From contig NZ_VJXX01000001.1 in assembly GCF_009377195.2 (NCBI RefSeq), positions 682,001 to 746,000 on the forward strand: a stretch of 64,000 nt of DNA. Reading direction: 5' to 3'. Each line of letters opens with the position of its first letter. Position 1 is the stretch's first letter. The position numbers and the translations under genes are program-made. Below the pieces are notes generated by a model. That model was given only the letters and a program-made list of their open reading frames with translations. It was not told where the DNA came from and searched no databases. The DNA comes from Arthrobacter bussei (lineage in GTDB: Bacteria > Actinomycetota > Actinomycetes > Actinomycetales > Micrococcaceae). Shown here piece after piece: positions 17,425 through 26,363 of this stretch.

Positions 17425-17784
17425 GTGACGGCGAAGGGGGATGGCGTGGGTGCCGGGACGGGTAGCGGAGCGGTCGAGGGAAGGGACTCCGGGGCGAAGG
17501 CCCGGGATCTGTACGAGGTGGTGATCGCGAGCTCCTCGCGCAGGCCCCTGAAGCCGGGTCTCCGGGGCTTCGCCGCGGTCCTGGCGGCCGCGGTCCTCGA
17601 TGTGGTCGACGAATCATCGCAGGGCCACGTCGTGGTGCGGCACCGCGGGTCGCACGATGAACTGGTGCAGCTGCACACCAGCGAGCCGGGAGAGGACGAG
17701 CGCCTCGCCGCTCTGATCCGCGAGGATCTGCGCACCATGGACGCCGAGGAGTTCGTCGACGCGTGGGGACACCCGACCGCCTGA
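17425..17784 (+). CDS. Hypothetical small protein
   Basis: A possible 119-residue protein from GTG 17425; GTG 17446 is an alternative. The first 30 residues are Gly/Ser-rich, then ARDLYEVVIASSSRRPLKPG starts a more normal sequence with a hydrophobic helix (FAAVLAAAVLDVV) and an acidic C-terminus (LIREDLRTMDAEEFVDAWGH). Codon use looks real in the second half. The family is not recognised and the start is uncertain. Confidence 0.5.
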   Translation: MTAKGDGVGAGTGSGAVEGRDSGAKARDLYEVVIASSSRRPLKPGLRGFAAVLAAAVLDVVDESSQGHVVVRHRGSHDELVQLHTSEPGEDERLAALIREDLRTMDAEEFVDAWGHPTA

Positions 17785-17932
17785 CTCCCGAGCGGGGGTG
17801 GATCCTCCCGCACCTTCGCGGCTCCCTCCCCTGTTTCGGGGTGACACACTGGCGGGACACGTGCCCAACCCATAAGCTAAGCATGCTGATGATGTTTGTC
17901 GGCGACCGCACGCACAACGCCAGGGAGGCACA

Positions 17933-18769
17933 ATGAGCACCAAGGTCGAAGAAACCGTCGTAGTGAATCTTCCAGTGACCACGGTCTACAACCAGTGGAC
18001 GCAGTTCGAGGAATTCCCGCACTTCATGGGCGGCGTCAAGCAGATCACCCAGCTCGGCGACGACCGCATGGAATGGGTCGCGGAGATCGGCGGCATCCGC
18101 CGCCAGTGGGAAGCCAGGGTCGTCGAGCAGGTCCCCGATCGCAAGGTCTCCTGGGCCGCGACCGAGGGTGCCACCAACGCGGGCACCGTCTCCTTCGAGG
18201 ACCTCGGCGGGACCACGCGGATCAACCTCGTCCTGGAGTACGAGCCCGAGGGGCTCGTGGAGAAGGTCGGCGACAAGCTGAACGTCGTCGAGAACCAGGC
18301 CAAGAAGGACCTGCAGAACTTCAAGGAGTTTATCGAGTCCGAGAGCTACGCCACCGGCGCGTGGCGCGGCACCGTCCCGGGCATCGGCGGAACGCCGACG
18401 GTCGAGGACGCGGACTCGTCGCGTGGCGACAGCGGCAAGGCCGGCGTGTCCGGCAAGGTCGCTGCCGGAGTGGGCGTCGCCGCGGCCGCCGCGGTTGCAG
18501 GAGTCGCAGCAGCAGCAGCCGGCAAGAAGGACGACGAGGACACCACGGTGGAGGTCACGCCCGTGGTCGACGCCGCACCGGTGGTTCCCGAGACCACCCC
18601 GGTCGTGCCCGAGACCACGCCGATCGTCGCGGACGACGACGTCGTGGATGTCGATCCCGTCCCCGCCGTCGACGGTATCCCCGGGACCGGGGTCCCGTCC
18701 GAGACCGGTGGGCTGCAGGACGGCACCATCCTCGACGGGAACGGCACCGACCGCAGGGGCACGCTGTAG
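17933..18769 (+). CDS. SRPBCC-family protein with alanine-rich hydrophobic tail
   Basis: This 278-residue protein has residues 1-150 as a polyketide cyclase/dehydrase (SRPBCC) domain: STKVEETVVVNLPVTTVYNQ, FEEFPHFMGGVKQITQLGDD, and RINLVLEYEPEGLVEKVGDK. After it come a hydrophobic Ala/Val stretch (about 175-203) ending in Lys-Lys, then an acidic region with repeats of VPETTPV. The hydrophobic stretch could anchor the domain to the membrane, which is not usual for the family. ATG 17933 follows GGGAGGCACA. It is the last gene before a strong terminator. Confidence 0.85.
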   Translation: MSTKVEETVVVNLPVTTVYNQWTQFEEFPHFMGGVKQITQLGDDRMEWVAEIGGIRRQWEARVVEQVPDRKVSWAATEGATNAGTVSFEDLGGTTRINLVLEYEPEGLVEKVGDKLNVVENQAKKDLQNFKEFIESESYATGAWRGTVPGIGGTPTVEDADSSRGDSGKAGVSGKVAAGVGVAAAAAVAGVAAAAAGKKDDEDTTVEVTPVVDAAPVVPETTPVVPETTPIVADDDVVDVDPVPAVDGIPGTGVPSETGGLQDGTILDGNGTDRRGTL

Positions 18770-18808
18770 CCGCCTGCCGGTAGAGACGCGGTACGGACCG
18801 CAACGCCG

Positions 18809-18846
18809 GAAGAGGACCGGACTCCCGAGGGAGTCCGGTCCTCTTC
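18809..18846. terminator. Strong bidirectional-type hairpin
   Basis: Two 18-base arms (GAAGAGGACCGGACTCCC and its exact complement) are separated by two bases, about 40 bases after the SRPBCC stop. It is the most stable perfect stem I found in the window. There is no U-tract. Confidence 0.8.
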
Positions 18847-18927
18847 GCGTGCTCGACCTGTCCGGGAATTATGTTGCCAGCCACGTAGTTGGAGGGAGGT
18901 ACCAGCCAACCGACCCGGGAGCAGACC

Positions 18928-19917
18928 ATGAACGCCAACGACAGCACCACCAGCACCTCCGCCGTCACGATCGCCACGACCGCCACGACCGCCACGACGA
19001 TGAGAGCACTCGTGCTGGACGGCTTCGGCGACGAGGACGCGTTCTCGCTGCGCGAGGTACCGATGCCGGTTGCAGGACCCGGCGAGGTACGCATCCGTGT
19101 GCACGCCATCGGGATCAATCCGCTCGAGACGAAGATCCGCAGGGGCTGGATGGCAGAGGTCATGCCCATCACGTTCCCCGCGGTCATCGGCAGTGAGCTC
19201 GCGGGCGTCGTCGACAGCGTGGGCGACGGCGTCGCGGGCTTCGAGGTCGGTGACCGGGTCGCCGGGTTCGCCGCTACCGGGTCCTACGCCGAGTACGCAC
19301 TCAGCCGCGTGGACGCCGTCGCGCTCGTGCCTGCAAACCTGAGCCTCGAGGACGCGGTCACCATTCCGACCGGCGCGGAGACGACGCGCCGGGCCATCGC
19401 TCCGTTGCGGATCGCCGCCGGCGAGACCGTGGTGGTCAACGGTGCCGCGGGAGGAGTGGGCAGCATGGCGGTCCAGCTCCTTGTCGCCGACGGCGTGACG
19501 GTGATCGGGACGGCCGGTGAGGCGAACCACGAGTACCTGCGGTCCCTCGGAGCGGTTCCCGTGGCCTACGGCGATGGCGTCGTGGAGCGTATCCGCGCTG
19601 CTGCACCGCAGGGCGTCGACGCCGTGTTCGACGTCGCCGGCCAGGGCTTCATCCCCGCCGCCATCGAGCTCGTGGGCGGGCCCGACCGGATCATCACCAT
19701 CTCCGACTTCACGGCCCCGGGTCTGGGCGTCGCGGTGGCGGCCGGGGACCCCACGCGACTGACGGCCGACGGCTTCGCCGACGCGCTCGACCTCGCCGCG
19801 CAGGGAGTCCTCTCGACGCCGATCGCCGCCACCTTCGCCTTCGCCGCACTCCCCGACGCCCATCGCCTCAGCGAGGGTGGACACCTGCGCGGCAAGATCG
19901 TGGTTCAGGGGCTCTGA
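18928..19917 (+). CDS. Zinc-independent quinone oxidoreductase (MDR family)
   Basis: This roughly 329-residue NADPH-dependent oxidoreductase reads ATMRALVLDGFGDEDAFSLR, VRIRVHAIGINPLETKIRRG, a GroES-like domain (GSELAGVVDSVGDGVAGFEV) and the NADPH motif NGAAGGVGSMAVQLLVADGV. It lacks the Cys zinc ligands of true alcohol dehydrogenases, which points to the quinone oxidoreductase branch. ATG 18928 is preferred for its GGGAG site; ATG 19000 is possible because the Thr/Ala-rich first 24 residues look dispensable. The gene is convergent with a MarR regulator, overlapping it by 13 bases. Confidence 0.88.
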   Translation: MNANDSTTSTSAVTIATTATTATTMRALVLDGFGDEDAFSLREVPMPVAGPGEVRIRVHAIGINPLETKIRRGWMAEVMPITFPAVIGSELAGVVDSVGDGVAGFEVGDRVAGFAATGSYAEYALSRVDAVALVPANLSLEDAVTIPTGAETTRRAIAPLRIAAGETVVVNGAAGGVGSMAVQLLVADGVTVIGTAGEANHEYLRSLGAVPVAYGDGVVERIRAAAPQGVDAVFDVAGQGFIPAAIELVGGPDRIITISDFTAPGLGVAVAAGDPTRLTADGFADALDLAAQGVLSTPIAATFAFAALPDAHRLSEGGHLRGKIVVQGL

Positions 19918-20381
19918 AGGTCCCGTCCGGCGCTCGCCCGGTCGATCCCGACCAGGATCTTCCGGGCCAGCCGCTGGAAGTCGATCTGTTCCGCACCTGT
20001 CAGCTCAGCGGCGACAGCCGCCTGCAGCTCGGCCCAGGCTGCGGTAACCGGCCCGCGCAATGCGCGGCCGGCCTCGGTGAGATGGACGAGGGTGACCCGG
20101 CCGTCCCGGGGGGACCGCGACCGGGAGACGAGTCCCCCGGCCTCGAGCCGGCGGACGGACTTGGCGACGGTCGAGTGGTCCAGTCCCTGAGGCGTCCCGA
20201 GCGCCTTCTGGGACAGTCCGTCCTCCTCCCACAACTGCATGAGCAGGAGTTCCTGTCCGGGGAAGAGACCCAGGCCGCCCAGGAACGACGCCGCGAGAGC
20301 CCGCTGGCCATGGCCCATCGCCAGAATCGCCGCGCTGAGGGGATAGTCGTGGGCGACGGAGGGATGATCACGGGTGGACAC
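19905..20381 (-). CDS. MarR-family regulator
   Basis: This 158-residue protein has the winged helix core LFPGQELLLMQLWEEDGLSQ, HSTVAKSVRRLEAGGLVSRS and SPRDGRVTLVHLTEAG, standard MarR order and length. The start is ATG 20381. The 3' ends of this gene and the oxidoreductase overlap by 13 bases, so they are transcribed head-on, and regulation of that neighbour is possible but not shown by any operator I can see. The 189 bases upstream (to 20570) hold no gene. Confidence 0.88.
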   Translation of the reverse strand: MSTRDHPSVAHDYPLSAAILAMGHGQRALAASFLGGLGLFPGQELLLMQLWEEDGLSQKALGTPQGLDHSTVAKSVRRLEAGGLVSRSRSPRDGRVTLVHLTEAGRALRGPVTAAWAELQAAVAAELTGAEQIDFQRLARKILVGIDRASAGRDLQSP

Positions 20382-20570
20382 GGTCTGCTCGCTTCCTGGG
20401 GGTGCAGCACACCACGTTACGTGCCTTCACCCCAAGGGACCGCCTGGCGCCCGGAATACCGCCGGGATACCGGGGTCCCCCACGGCAGGGTTCCTGTCGC
20501 GTGCGTGTCCGTCCCGCGCCCTCGTGGTCAACGGCCGCATCCTGGCCGGCAGACCCCTCGGCACCGCTGG

Positions 20571-21206
20571 TCAACCGGCGAGCAGCGCCCTGTACTGCGG
20601 GTTGCCCGCCAGGAAGGCCTGCACCTCGCCGCAGTAGGGCAGGGCGGACAGGCGCCGCCTGTGGGCGTCGAGCAGGACGTTGCGGATGAGGATCTGCTCC
20701 AGCCCGGCCCCCTCGAAGGCATCGGCGACGACCGTCCGGTGCAGCCGCAGGCACCCGGCCCGCATGGAGTAGGACACGTAGCCGGCGAGGATGCCGTCCT
20801 GGAACAGCTCGAAGCGGCGGTTGAGCGGATTGTCGCGGAAGGAGTCCCGACGGCGGGCCCCGGCCGCCCCCTCTCGCGCCTGCTCCTCGCGGCGTCCGAG
20901 CTCGTCGACGACCCGCTCGTAATCGTCGGAGGCACCGAAGGGCGGGGCGGCGGAATCGAGGAGCCTGTAGAGCTGGTTGCTCCAGCGGCGGAGCTGGCGT
21001 GTCGTCGCATCATCGAGCGACCACGGGAGGGTCGTCGGCTCGGGGTCGGCGTATACGGCCCCGAGGTCGCCCGTCGAGGCCATGCCCGGCCAGCCGTCGA
21101 AACCGGCGTCGTCGTCGTGCGGGGTCCGCGAGGACACCTCGAGGAGGTCGGCCGGGTCACCGGCGGCGATGGTCGAGGGGCGTGAAGAAGCTGGAGCAAT
21201 GGTCAT
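20571..21206 (-). CDS. GNAT-type N-acetyltransferase (YjdJ-like C-terminus)
   Basis: This 211-residue protein starts from ATG 21206. The C-terminal 90 residues (NRRFELFQDGILAGYVSYSM, VVADAFEGAGLEQILIRNVL, LSALPYCGEVQAFLAGNPQY) match the short YjdJ-type GNAT domain that binds acetyl-CoA. The N-terminal part is acidic and probably flexible. An in-frame TTG at 21260 sits inside the -10 of the promoter at 21259-21287, which argues for the ATG. No substrate can be named. Confidence 0.72.
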   Translation of the reverse strand: MTIAPASSRPSTIAAGDPADLLEVSSRTPHDDDAGFDGWPGMASTGDLGAVYADPEPTTLPWSLDDATTRQLRRWSNQLYRLLDSAAPPFGASDDYERVVDELGRREEQAREGAAGARRRDSFRDNPLNRRFELFQDGILAGYVSYSMRAGCLRLHRTVVADAFEGAGLEQILIRNVLLDAHRRRLSALPYCGEVQAFLAGNPQYRALLAG

Positions 21207-21258
21207 GGCGTCACCAGAGGTCAAAGGAGTGTCAGGCCGTCTTCTCGACCTGGATTCC

Positions 21259-21287
21259 AACCTAGCCTTTAGTACAGTTCCTGTAAA
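21259..21287 (-). promoter_or_regulatory. Promoter of the acetyltransferase gene
   Basis: On the minus strand TTTACA (21287-21282), a 17-bp spacer and TAGGTT (21264-21259) form a good -35/-10 pair, placing the transcript start about 45 bases before ATG 21206. The spacer region also contains an imperfect CTTTA...TAAAG symmetry. Confidence 0.55.
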
Positions 21288-21309
21288 GCTAGTTTGCCTA
21301 GCGGTATGC

Positions 21310-22401
21310 CTACTGATGGTTCCTGTCCGGCAGGGCGATGCTCGTCACCGGGAGCGAGGGATCCGTCCCGAAGGTGATGCCGCTCGGTCGTCGGCCTCCG
21401 AGGACGATCTGCGCGCCCAGGGCTGCGACCATGGCACCGTTGTCGGTGCACAGCGATGGCGCAGGGACCGTCAGCGTGATCCCCGCAGCTCCGCAGCGCT
21501 CGGCGGCCAGCTCGCGCAGCCGACGATTCGCGGCGACCCCGCCCCCGAGGAGGAGGTTCGTGATCCCGTGTTCGCGGCAGGCCAGGACGGCCTTCGACGT
21601 GATGACGTCCACCACGGCTTCCTGGAAGGACGCGGCGATGTCCGCGACCGGCAGCTCGAGTCCGGCGGCCTCGTGCTGCTCCACACTCCGGGCGACGGCC
21701 GTCTTGAGCCCGCTGAAGGACCAGTCGTAGCGGTGCGGTCCCGGCTCGCCGGCCGTCCCCATGTACTTGGGCTGCGACAGCCCGCGGGGGTACCTGATGG
21801 CCCTGGGGTCACCGTCGCGCGCGACCCGGTCGATGGCAGGACCGCCGGGATAGCCGAGCCCGAGGATCCGTGCGGTCTTGTCGTACGCCTCCCCCGCGGC
21901 GTCGTCGATCGTGGACCCGAGCAGTTCGACGTCGTGCGCCAGGTCTCCGACGCGGAGGATCTCCGTGTGGCCGCCTGATACGAGGAGGGCGCCGAGGTTC
22001 GGCGGGAGGCCCTCGGGGAACGTCCCGCCGAGGACTCCGACGCCGACGTGCGCCACGAGGTGGTTGATCGCGTAGAGCGGCTTGCCCGTTGCTACGGCGA
22101 GCGCCTTGGCCGCGGAGACACCGACCATGAGGGCTCCGGAGAGGCCCGGCCCGGCAGTGACGGCGATTGCATCGATCTCCCCGAGCGTCACCCCGGCGTC
22201 GTCGAGTGCGGCGCGCAGCGTCGGCACGAAGGCCTCGAGGTGGGCCCGCGACGCGATCTCGGGGATCACGCCGCCGAAGCGCACGTGCTCGTCCATGGAG
22301 GAGGACACGGTGTTGGTCAGCAGCTCGGTCCCGCGGACGATGCCGACACCGGTCTCGTCGCAGGAGGACTCGATACCGAGGACGAGCGGCTGCGCGCTCA
22401 T
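21310..22401 (-). CDS. tsaD: tRNA N6-adenosine threonylcarbamoyltransferase TsaD
   Basis: This 363-residue catalytic subunit transfers threonylcarbamoyl from its AMP ester to A37 of ANN-decoding tRNAs, making t6A. It begins with [16 protein letters not shown]; the metal ligands are in [10 protein letters not shown] (HxxxH), with [25 protein letters not shown] and [12 protein letters not shown] following in the Kae1 order. ATG 22401 overlaps the rimI stop by one base (TGATG). The frame is open far upstream through rimI, but those residues are not protein-like. It is the last gene of alr-tsaE-tsaB-rimI-tsaD. Confidence 0.95.
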   Translation of the reverse strand: MSAQPLVLGIESSCDETGVGIVRGTELLTNTVSSSMDEHVRFGGVIPEIASRAHLEAFVPTLRAALDDAGVTLGEIDAIAVTAGPGLSGALMVGVSAAKALAVATGKPLYAINHLVAHVGVGVLGGTFPEGLPPNLGALLVSGGHTEILRVGDLAHDVELLGSTIDDAAGEAYDKTARILGLGYPGGPAIDRVARDGDPRAIRYPRGLSQPKYMGTAGEPGPHRYDWSFSGLKTAVARSVEQHEAAGLELPVADIAASFQEAVVDVITSKAVLACREHGITNLLLGGGVAANRRLRELAAERCGAAGITLTVPAPSLCTDNGAMVAALGAQIVLGGRRPSGITFGTDPSLPVTSIALPDRNHQ

Positions 22402-22865
22402 CACGCCGTCCCTTCCGCGGGGGCCAGGACGAGCCGCATGACCCATGCGTCCACCCCGTCCCGGTAGTACTTCCTCCGGGTGTGGATCTGTTCGAAGCCG
22501 AACCTGGCGTAGAGCTGCTGGGCGCGCGGGTTGTCGGCGCGCACCTCCAGTATCACCGTCTCCGCGCCTCGCCGTCGGGCCTCGTCGAGCAGTTCCGTCA
22601 GCATGGCTCGCCCGATGCCCTGCCCCTCGAAGCGGGGCAGCACGCCGATGGTCTGGATGTCCGCCGTCGTGTCGATGACCATCACCCCTGCGTAACCCAC
22701 CGCCGCACCGTCCACCTCGGCCACGATGTAGCGCCGCGTGTCCGGCTGGAAGAACTCGGTGTAGAACATCTCGAGCGGCCACGCGTCCGTGGGGAACAGC
22801 TCGTTCTCCAGCCGCCCGATGGTCTCGATGTCCTCGAAGGCGAGGCCGCGCAGGGTGAAGCTCAT
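22401..22865 (-). CDS. rimI: Ribosomal protein S18-alanine N-acetyltransferase
   Basis: This 154-residue GNAT enzyme acetylates a protein N-terminus, in E. coli ribosomal protein S18. The acetyl-CoA motif is [20 protein letters not shown] at about 80-100, with [19 protein letters not shown] toward the C-terminus. It overlaps tsaB by four bases and tsaD by one, an arrangement common in bacteria where RimI is encoded within the tsa operon. Confidence 0.9.
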   Translation of the reverse strand: MSFTLRGLAFEDIETIGRLENELFPTDAWPLEMFYTEFFQPDTRRYIVAEVDGAAVGYAGVMVIDTTADIQTIGVLPRFEGQGIGRAMLTELLDEARRRGAETVILEVRADNPRAQQLYARFGFEQIHTRRKYYRDGVDAWVMRLVLAPAEGTA

Positions 22866-23554
22866 GCCGTGGCCCGCTTCCGGGGTCCGGGGACGCGGGC
22901 ATCGGATTCGCGCAGGTAGAGCGGCGTGGTGTCCAGCAGCGGCAGATCCGAGAGGATCCGCGACCGGGCGGCACGGCCGAGGGACACGGCGTCCGGATCA
23001 GCGGCGGCGAAGGCCGGGACACCGACGACGTCGGACGGGTACAGGCTCGCCGCCCGTCCGACCAGCGGCACGCCCGGGGGGAGGGTACCGGCGGCACCGA
23101 CGTGCGGACCGTCCAGCAGCTCCGGTGGCCCTGCGACGTCCATGTCCTGCGAGCCGCCCGCGCGGTAGGAAGCCCAGTACACCTCGCCCCGACGGGCGTC
23201 CGTGCCCACGAGGAACGTGCTTCCGGCGTCGACCGCGCCGGCGGCCACGGCTGCGAGGGCGAGGGCGTCGAGGCTCATCACGCCGTGCAGCGGGACGTCC
23301 CAGACGAAGCTCAGGGTCCGCGCCGTGACGAGGCCGGCCCTCAGGCCGGTGAACGGACCCGGCCCCACGCCGGCGACGATCGCGTCGAGATCGGCTCCGG
23401 TGACGCCGGCATCCGCGAGGATCTGCCGGATGGCGGGCGCGAGCACTTCGGCGTGCGAGCGGGTGTCGCCGCTGCTGAACCGGCCGACGACGGTGTCGTC
23501 GGCCAGGAGCGCGACGGTGGCCGCGGCGGACGTGTCGAGGGCGAGGAGGAGCAC
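22862..23554 (-). CDS. tsaB: tRNA threonylcarbamoyladenosine protein TsaB
   Basis: This 230-residue ASKHA-fold partner of TsaD and TsaE starts from GTG 23554 ([20 protein letters not shown]). The family motif is [20 protein letters not shown] near residue 65-85. TsaB is catalytically inactive but needed as the dimer platform for TsaD. It lies between tsaE (nine bases away) and rimI (4-base overlap). Confidence 0.92.
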   Translation of the reverse strand: MLLLALDTSAAATVALLADDTVVGRFSSGDTRSHAEVLAPAIRQILADAGVTGADLDAIVAGVGPGPFTGLRAGLVTARTLSFVWDVPLHGVMSLDALALAAVAAGAVDAGSTFLVGTDARRGEVYWASYRAGGSQDMDVAGPPELLDGPHVGAAGTLPPGVPLVGRAASLYPSDVVGVPAFAAADPDAVSLGRAARSRILSDLPLLDTTPLYLRESDARVPGPRKRATA

Positions 23555-23563
23555 CCGTCCAGC

Positions 23564-24118
23564 CTAGTCGAGCGCGAGTGCCGGGGGCCCTCCCCGCCAG
23601 CGCGGGCCGACGCCCGCCAGCGTGACGCCGCGCACCTCGTCCTCGCCGTCATCGTCGAAGTCGGTCGTCAGGACGGCGGGCTCCCCCGCCCTGCCGGCAC
23701 CCGTCCCACCGCCGGTGGGACGGATGATGTCCACGAGGAGGTGGCTGTCGCTGAGGTGCTCCACACGGCCCGCTCCCCACTCGATCACGGTGACGTTGGC
23801 GGCGAGGGTCGCCTCGAGGTCGAGGTCGTCCACCGCGGCAGCACTCTCGAGGCGGTAGGCATCGACGTGGATGAGGCCCGGTCCGGACACGGCGGAGGGG
23901 TGCTGGCGCACGAGGACGAAGGTCGGCGAGATGATGCGCTCCTCGACAGCGAGCCCGCGCCCCAGCCCCTGAGTGAACGTGGTCTTCCCCGCCCCCAGCT
24001 CCCCGGAGAGGACCAGCAGGTCACCCGGAGCCAGCTGGTGCGCGAGCTGCTCCGCGAGCGCCTGCAGTTCCGCGGCCGAACCGACGTCGAACGCCATGGA
24101 CCACTCAGGCGTCGTCAT
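23564..24118 (-). CDS. tsaE: tRNA threonylcarbamoyladenosine ATPase TsaE
   Basis: This 184-residue P-loop ATPase has GDLLVLSGELGAGKTTFTQG (Walker A, GELGAGKT) near residue 35, SPTFVLVRQH, HVDAYRLES, and VIEWGAGR corresponding to the usual EW(G/P)E site. ATG 24118 overlaps the end of alr by 14 bases. It is longer than E. coli TsaE (153) through a Gly/Asp-rich C-terminal tail. ATP hydrolysis by TsaE resets the TsaBD complex. Confidence 0.92.
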   Translation of the reverse strand: MTTPEWSMAFDVGSAAELQALAEQLAHQLAPGDLLVLSGELGAGKTTFTQGLGRGLAVEERIISPTFVLVRQHPSAVSGPGLIHVDAYRLESAAAVDDLDLEATLAANVTVIEWGAGRVEHLSDSHLLVDIIRPTGGGTGAGRAGEPAVLTTDFDDDGEDEVRGVTLAGVGPRWRGGPPALALD

Positions 24119-25271
24119 CGCTCTCCTGCGACGCCTCGCGGTACACGCGTTCCACGCGGTCGCTGATCCGGGTGACGATCTCGTAGTTGATGGTCTGGGC
24201 GGCCGCCGCCCAGTCCTCGACGGCGGGCGCACCCGACCCGCCGAAGAGTACGGCCCGCCGGCCGAGCAGGCTGTTCGGTGTGTCGGCGAGGCCTGTCGCA
24301 CCGAAGTCGACGACGAGCTGGTCCATCGCGATCCTGCCCACCACCGGATACATCCGTCCCTCGACGAGCACGGGTGCACCGGTGGCGATGCGTGGCACCC
24401 CGTCGCCGTAGCCGACGGGGATGAGGCCCAGCGTGGTCGCCTTCTGCGTGCGGTACGCGAAGCCGTAGGACACCCCCTGGCCGGCGGGCACCTCCTTGCA
24501 GTGGGAGACCACGGTGCTGAAGGTCATGACGGGCTTCAGCCCGAGATCGGCAGAGCCCTGGTCCGCGAACGGCGAGAGCCCGTAGATGCCGAGCCCTACC
24601 CGGACGAGGTCGAAGTGGCAGTCCGGCCGGGAGAACGTGGCCGGAGTGTTGGCCAGATGCCGTACCTCGACGTCGATCCCGGCGTTCTCGGCGGCACCGA
24701 CGGCCTCCCGGAACGCCGTGACCTGGAGGTCCGTCTCCGGCCGGGCGGGCTCGTCGGCGACCGCGAGGTGCGAGAAGATCCCGACCACGCGGATGAGCCC
24801 CTCCTCCTGGTACTCCACTGCACGGCTCAGCAGGGCGTCCCACTTGTCCGGCGGGCAGCCGTTCCTGCCCAGCCCGGTGTCGATCTTCAGGTGCACGATC
24901 GCGGGGCGCTCCAGTTCCCTCGCCGACGCCACGATGTGCTCGAGTTCCCAGCCCGAGATGCCGAGATCGAGCCCCTGTTCGACACCGGCCGTGAAGTCGG
25001 TCCCCGAGGTGTGCAGCCACGCGAGGATCGGCGCCTCTATCCCGGCCCTGCGGAGGGCCACCCCTTCGCTGACGTGAGCCACACCCAGCCAGGCGGCGCC
25101 GGCCTCGAGGGCTGCGCGGGCCACCGGGACAGCACCGTGTCCGTAGGCATCGGCCTTCACGACAGCCATCACGCGCGCTGGATGCGCCACATCGCGCAGC
25201 TGTCGGACATTGTGTCGCAGTGCGTCGAGATCGATCTCTGCCACACGCTCGGGGAAAGTCACGCGGTCCAT
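24105..25271 (-). CDS. alr: Alanine racemase
   Basis: This 388-residue PLP enzyme makes D-alanine for peptidoglycan. The PLP lysine is in VMAVVKADAYGHGAVPVARA (about residue 40); the second catalytic tyrosine is in GVSYGFAYRTQKAT, and GRIAMDQLVVDFG follows. It starts at ATG 25271 and reads RVAEIDLDALRHNVRQLRDV, typical of the family. It heads the operon with the tsa genes. In many actinobacteria nnr, acpS and glmS lie directly upstream; here they are 17 kb away. Confidence 0.95.
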   Translation of the reverse strand: MDRVTFPERVAEIDLDALRHNVRQLRDVAHPARVMAVVKADAYGHGAVPVARAALEAGAAWLGVAHVSEGVALRRAGIEAPILAWLHTSGTDFTAGVEQGLDLGISGWELEHIVASARELERPAIVHLKIDTGLGRNGCPPDKWDALLSRAVEYQEEGLIRVVGIFSHLAVADEPARPETDLQVTAFREAVGAAENAGIDVEVRHLANTPATFSRPDCHFDLVRVGLGIYGLSPFADQGSADLGLKPVMTFSTVVSHCKEVPAGQGVSYGFAYRTQKATTLGLIPVGYGDGVPRIATGAPVLVEGRMYPVVGRIAMDQLVVDFGATGLADTPNSLLGRRAVLFGGSGAPAVEDWAAAAQTINYEIVTRISDRVERVYREASQESDDDA

Positions 25272-25374
25272 TCTGCCAGCTTGTGCCCGCGCTGCCCGGT
25301 GACGACCGCCGAGACGGCCGCCGGCCCTGCGAGGGTGTGCTCGTCGCGTATCCGCCTGGACCGCGCGGCCCTCC

Positions 25375-25743
25375 TCACGCGCGGTCGTGGAGGGTGATCC
25401 GGTATCCGTCGGGATCGGCGAGGGTGAAGGTCAGGCCGAAGGGCCCGCCCTCGGGACCCGCGACGATGGTGTGGCCGTCGGCCACCAGGGCGTCGTGGAT
25501 GGACTGGACATCGGTGGCGTGGAGCCAGATGGCCGTCCCGATCCCGGGGTGCGACGCGGAGGCGGGAGCGGTTCCGGGGATGACGCTGCGCAGCGCGAAG
25601 GCAATGGGCGTCGTCTCGAAGACGACGGCGTGCGGTGGCCCCGTCGGGGACCGGACGAGACCGAGGTACTGCTCGTAGAACGCCCGGGAAGCGTCCAGGT
25701 GCTGAACCTGGAGGGAGATGAAATCGGGGCCGGTGACGGGCAT
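25375..25743 (-). CDS. VOC-family (glyoxalase-like) protein
   Basis: This 122-residue protein is a paired beta-alpha-beta-beta-beta fold: FISLQVQHLDASRAFYEQYL at the start, GIGTAIWLHATDVQSIHDAL, and a C-terminal GLTFTLADPDGYRITLHDRA with the metal-site Glu replaced by Tyr (DGYRITLHD rather than GN.xE). The His/Gln of the first half (LQVQHLD) could contribute a ligand. It diverges from a MarR gene with two operators between them, so it is probably repressed by that regulator. The substrate is unknown. Confidence 0.85.
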   Translation of the reverse strand: MPVTGPDFISLQVQHLDASRAFYEQYLGLVRSPTGPPHAVVFETTPIAFALRSVIPGTAPASASHPGIGTAIWLHATDVQSIHDALVADGHTIVAGPEGGPFGLTFTLADPDGYRITLHDRA

Positions 25744-25762
25744 GGGAGCCTGCTTTCTCTTA

Positions 25763-25807
25763 TGTCAGTTATCTGACACGGCCGACTGTATGTCAGAATT
25801 CTGACAT
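25763..25807. promoter_or_regulatory. Double MarR operator between the VOC and MarR genes
   Basis: TGTCAG-TTAT-CTGACA (25763-25778) and the perfect 18-base palindrome ATGTCAGAATTCTGACAT (25790-25807) share the TGTCAG/CTGACA half-sites, with centres 28 bp apart. The second includes the MarR start codon. Both genes are probably controlled from here. Confidence 0.75.
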
Positions 25808-26267
25808 GAGTCAAGACCGGATCCAGCTCGAATCCTCCGTGGGGTACCTGCTGAAGGAAGCGTCGAGCAGCCTCAGGGCTGCCATGGAAGCTGTCCTCCG
25901 CCCCCTCGACATGACCGTCACGCACTACTCCTGCCTCGAACTCCTCGCTCAGCGCCCCGGCCTGTCCAACTCCGACCTCGCCCGCGGGGCCTTCGTGACC
26001 CGGCAGTCGATGAACGTGCTGCTGCACGCGCTGGAACGGGACGGATCCGTGACGCGGCCGGCCCAGGCTCCAGCGGGCAGGACCCTCCCCGTCACGCTCA
26101 CCCCGCTGGGCAGGCGACGCCTCGAGCAGGCGAGCGCGGCCGTCCGGTCGGTGGAGGCGCGGATGCTCCGGGGCATGACGCCGCAGGAGCAGTCGGACGC
26201 CTTCCGGGTGCTGCAGGGCATGGTCCGGTCGCTTCGTGAGAATGACGTGCCGAACGGGCAGGGATGA
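25806..26267 (+). CDS. MarR-family regulator of the VOC gene
   Basis: This 153-residue winged-helix protein starts MSQDRIQLESSVGYLLKEAS. Its DNA-reading part is LAQRPGLSNSDLARGAFVTR, QSMNVLLHALERDGSVTRPA, then LPVTLTPLGRRRLEQA. The ATG at 25806 lies inside a palindromic operator and lacks a normal RBS, so it may be translated from a leaderless message. Binding of the repressor would directly block its own transcription and that of the divergent VOC gene. Confidence 0.88.
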   Translation: MSQDRIQLESSVGYLLKEASSSLRAAMEAVLRPLDMTVTHYSCLELLAQRPGLSNSDLARGAFVTRQSMNVLLHALERDGSVTRPAQAPAGRTLPVTLTPLGRRRLEQASAAVRSVEARMLRGMTPQEQSDAFRVLQGMVRSLRENDVPNGQG

Positions 26268-26328
26268 CGGTGGTCCGCCCTCGGCCTGCCGCCTGATACC
26301 CGCACGGCACTCTTGCCCTCCCTGCCGC

Positions 26329-26348
26329 TCGTCAACTAATGTTGACGA
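26329..26348. promoter_or_regulatory. Palindrome before the small HTH gene
   Basis: TCGTCAAC-TAAT-GTTGACGA has perfect 8-bp arms, ending 16 bases before the HTH start codon at 26364. It is a likely operator, possibly for the HTH protein itself. Confidence 0.6.
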
Positions 26349-26363
26349 ATGGAGGTGGAGCGC

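Noticed and set aside
21281..21292. 12-base sequence CTGTAAAGCTAG that also occurs inverted at 48441-48452
   Set aside because: A 12-base match is expected many times by chance in 64 kb; there is no longer flank match and no mobile gene nearby.
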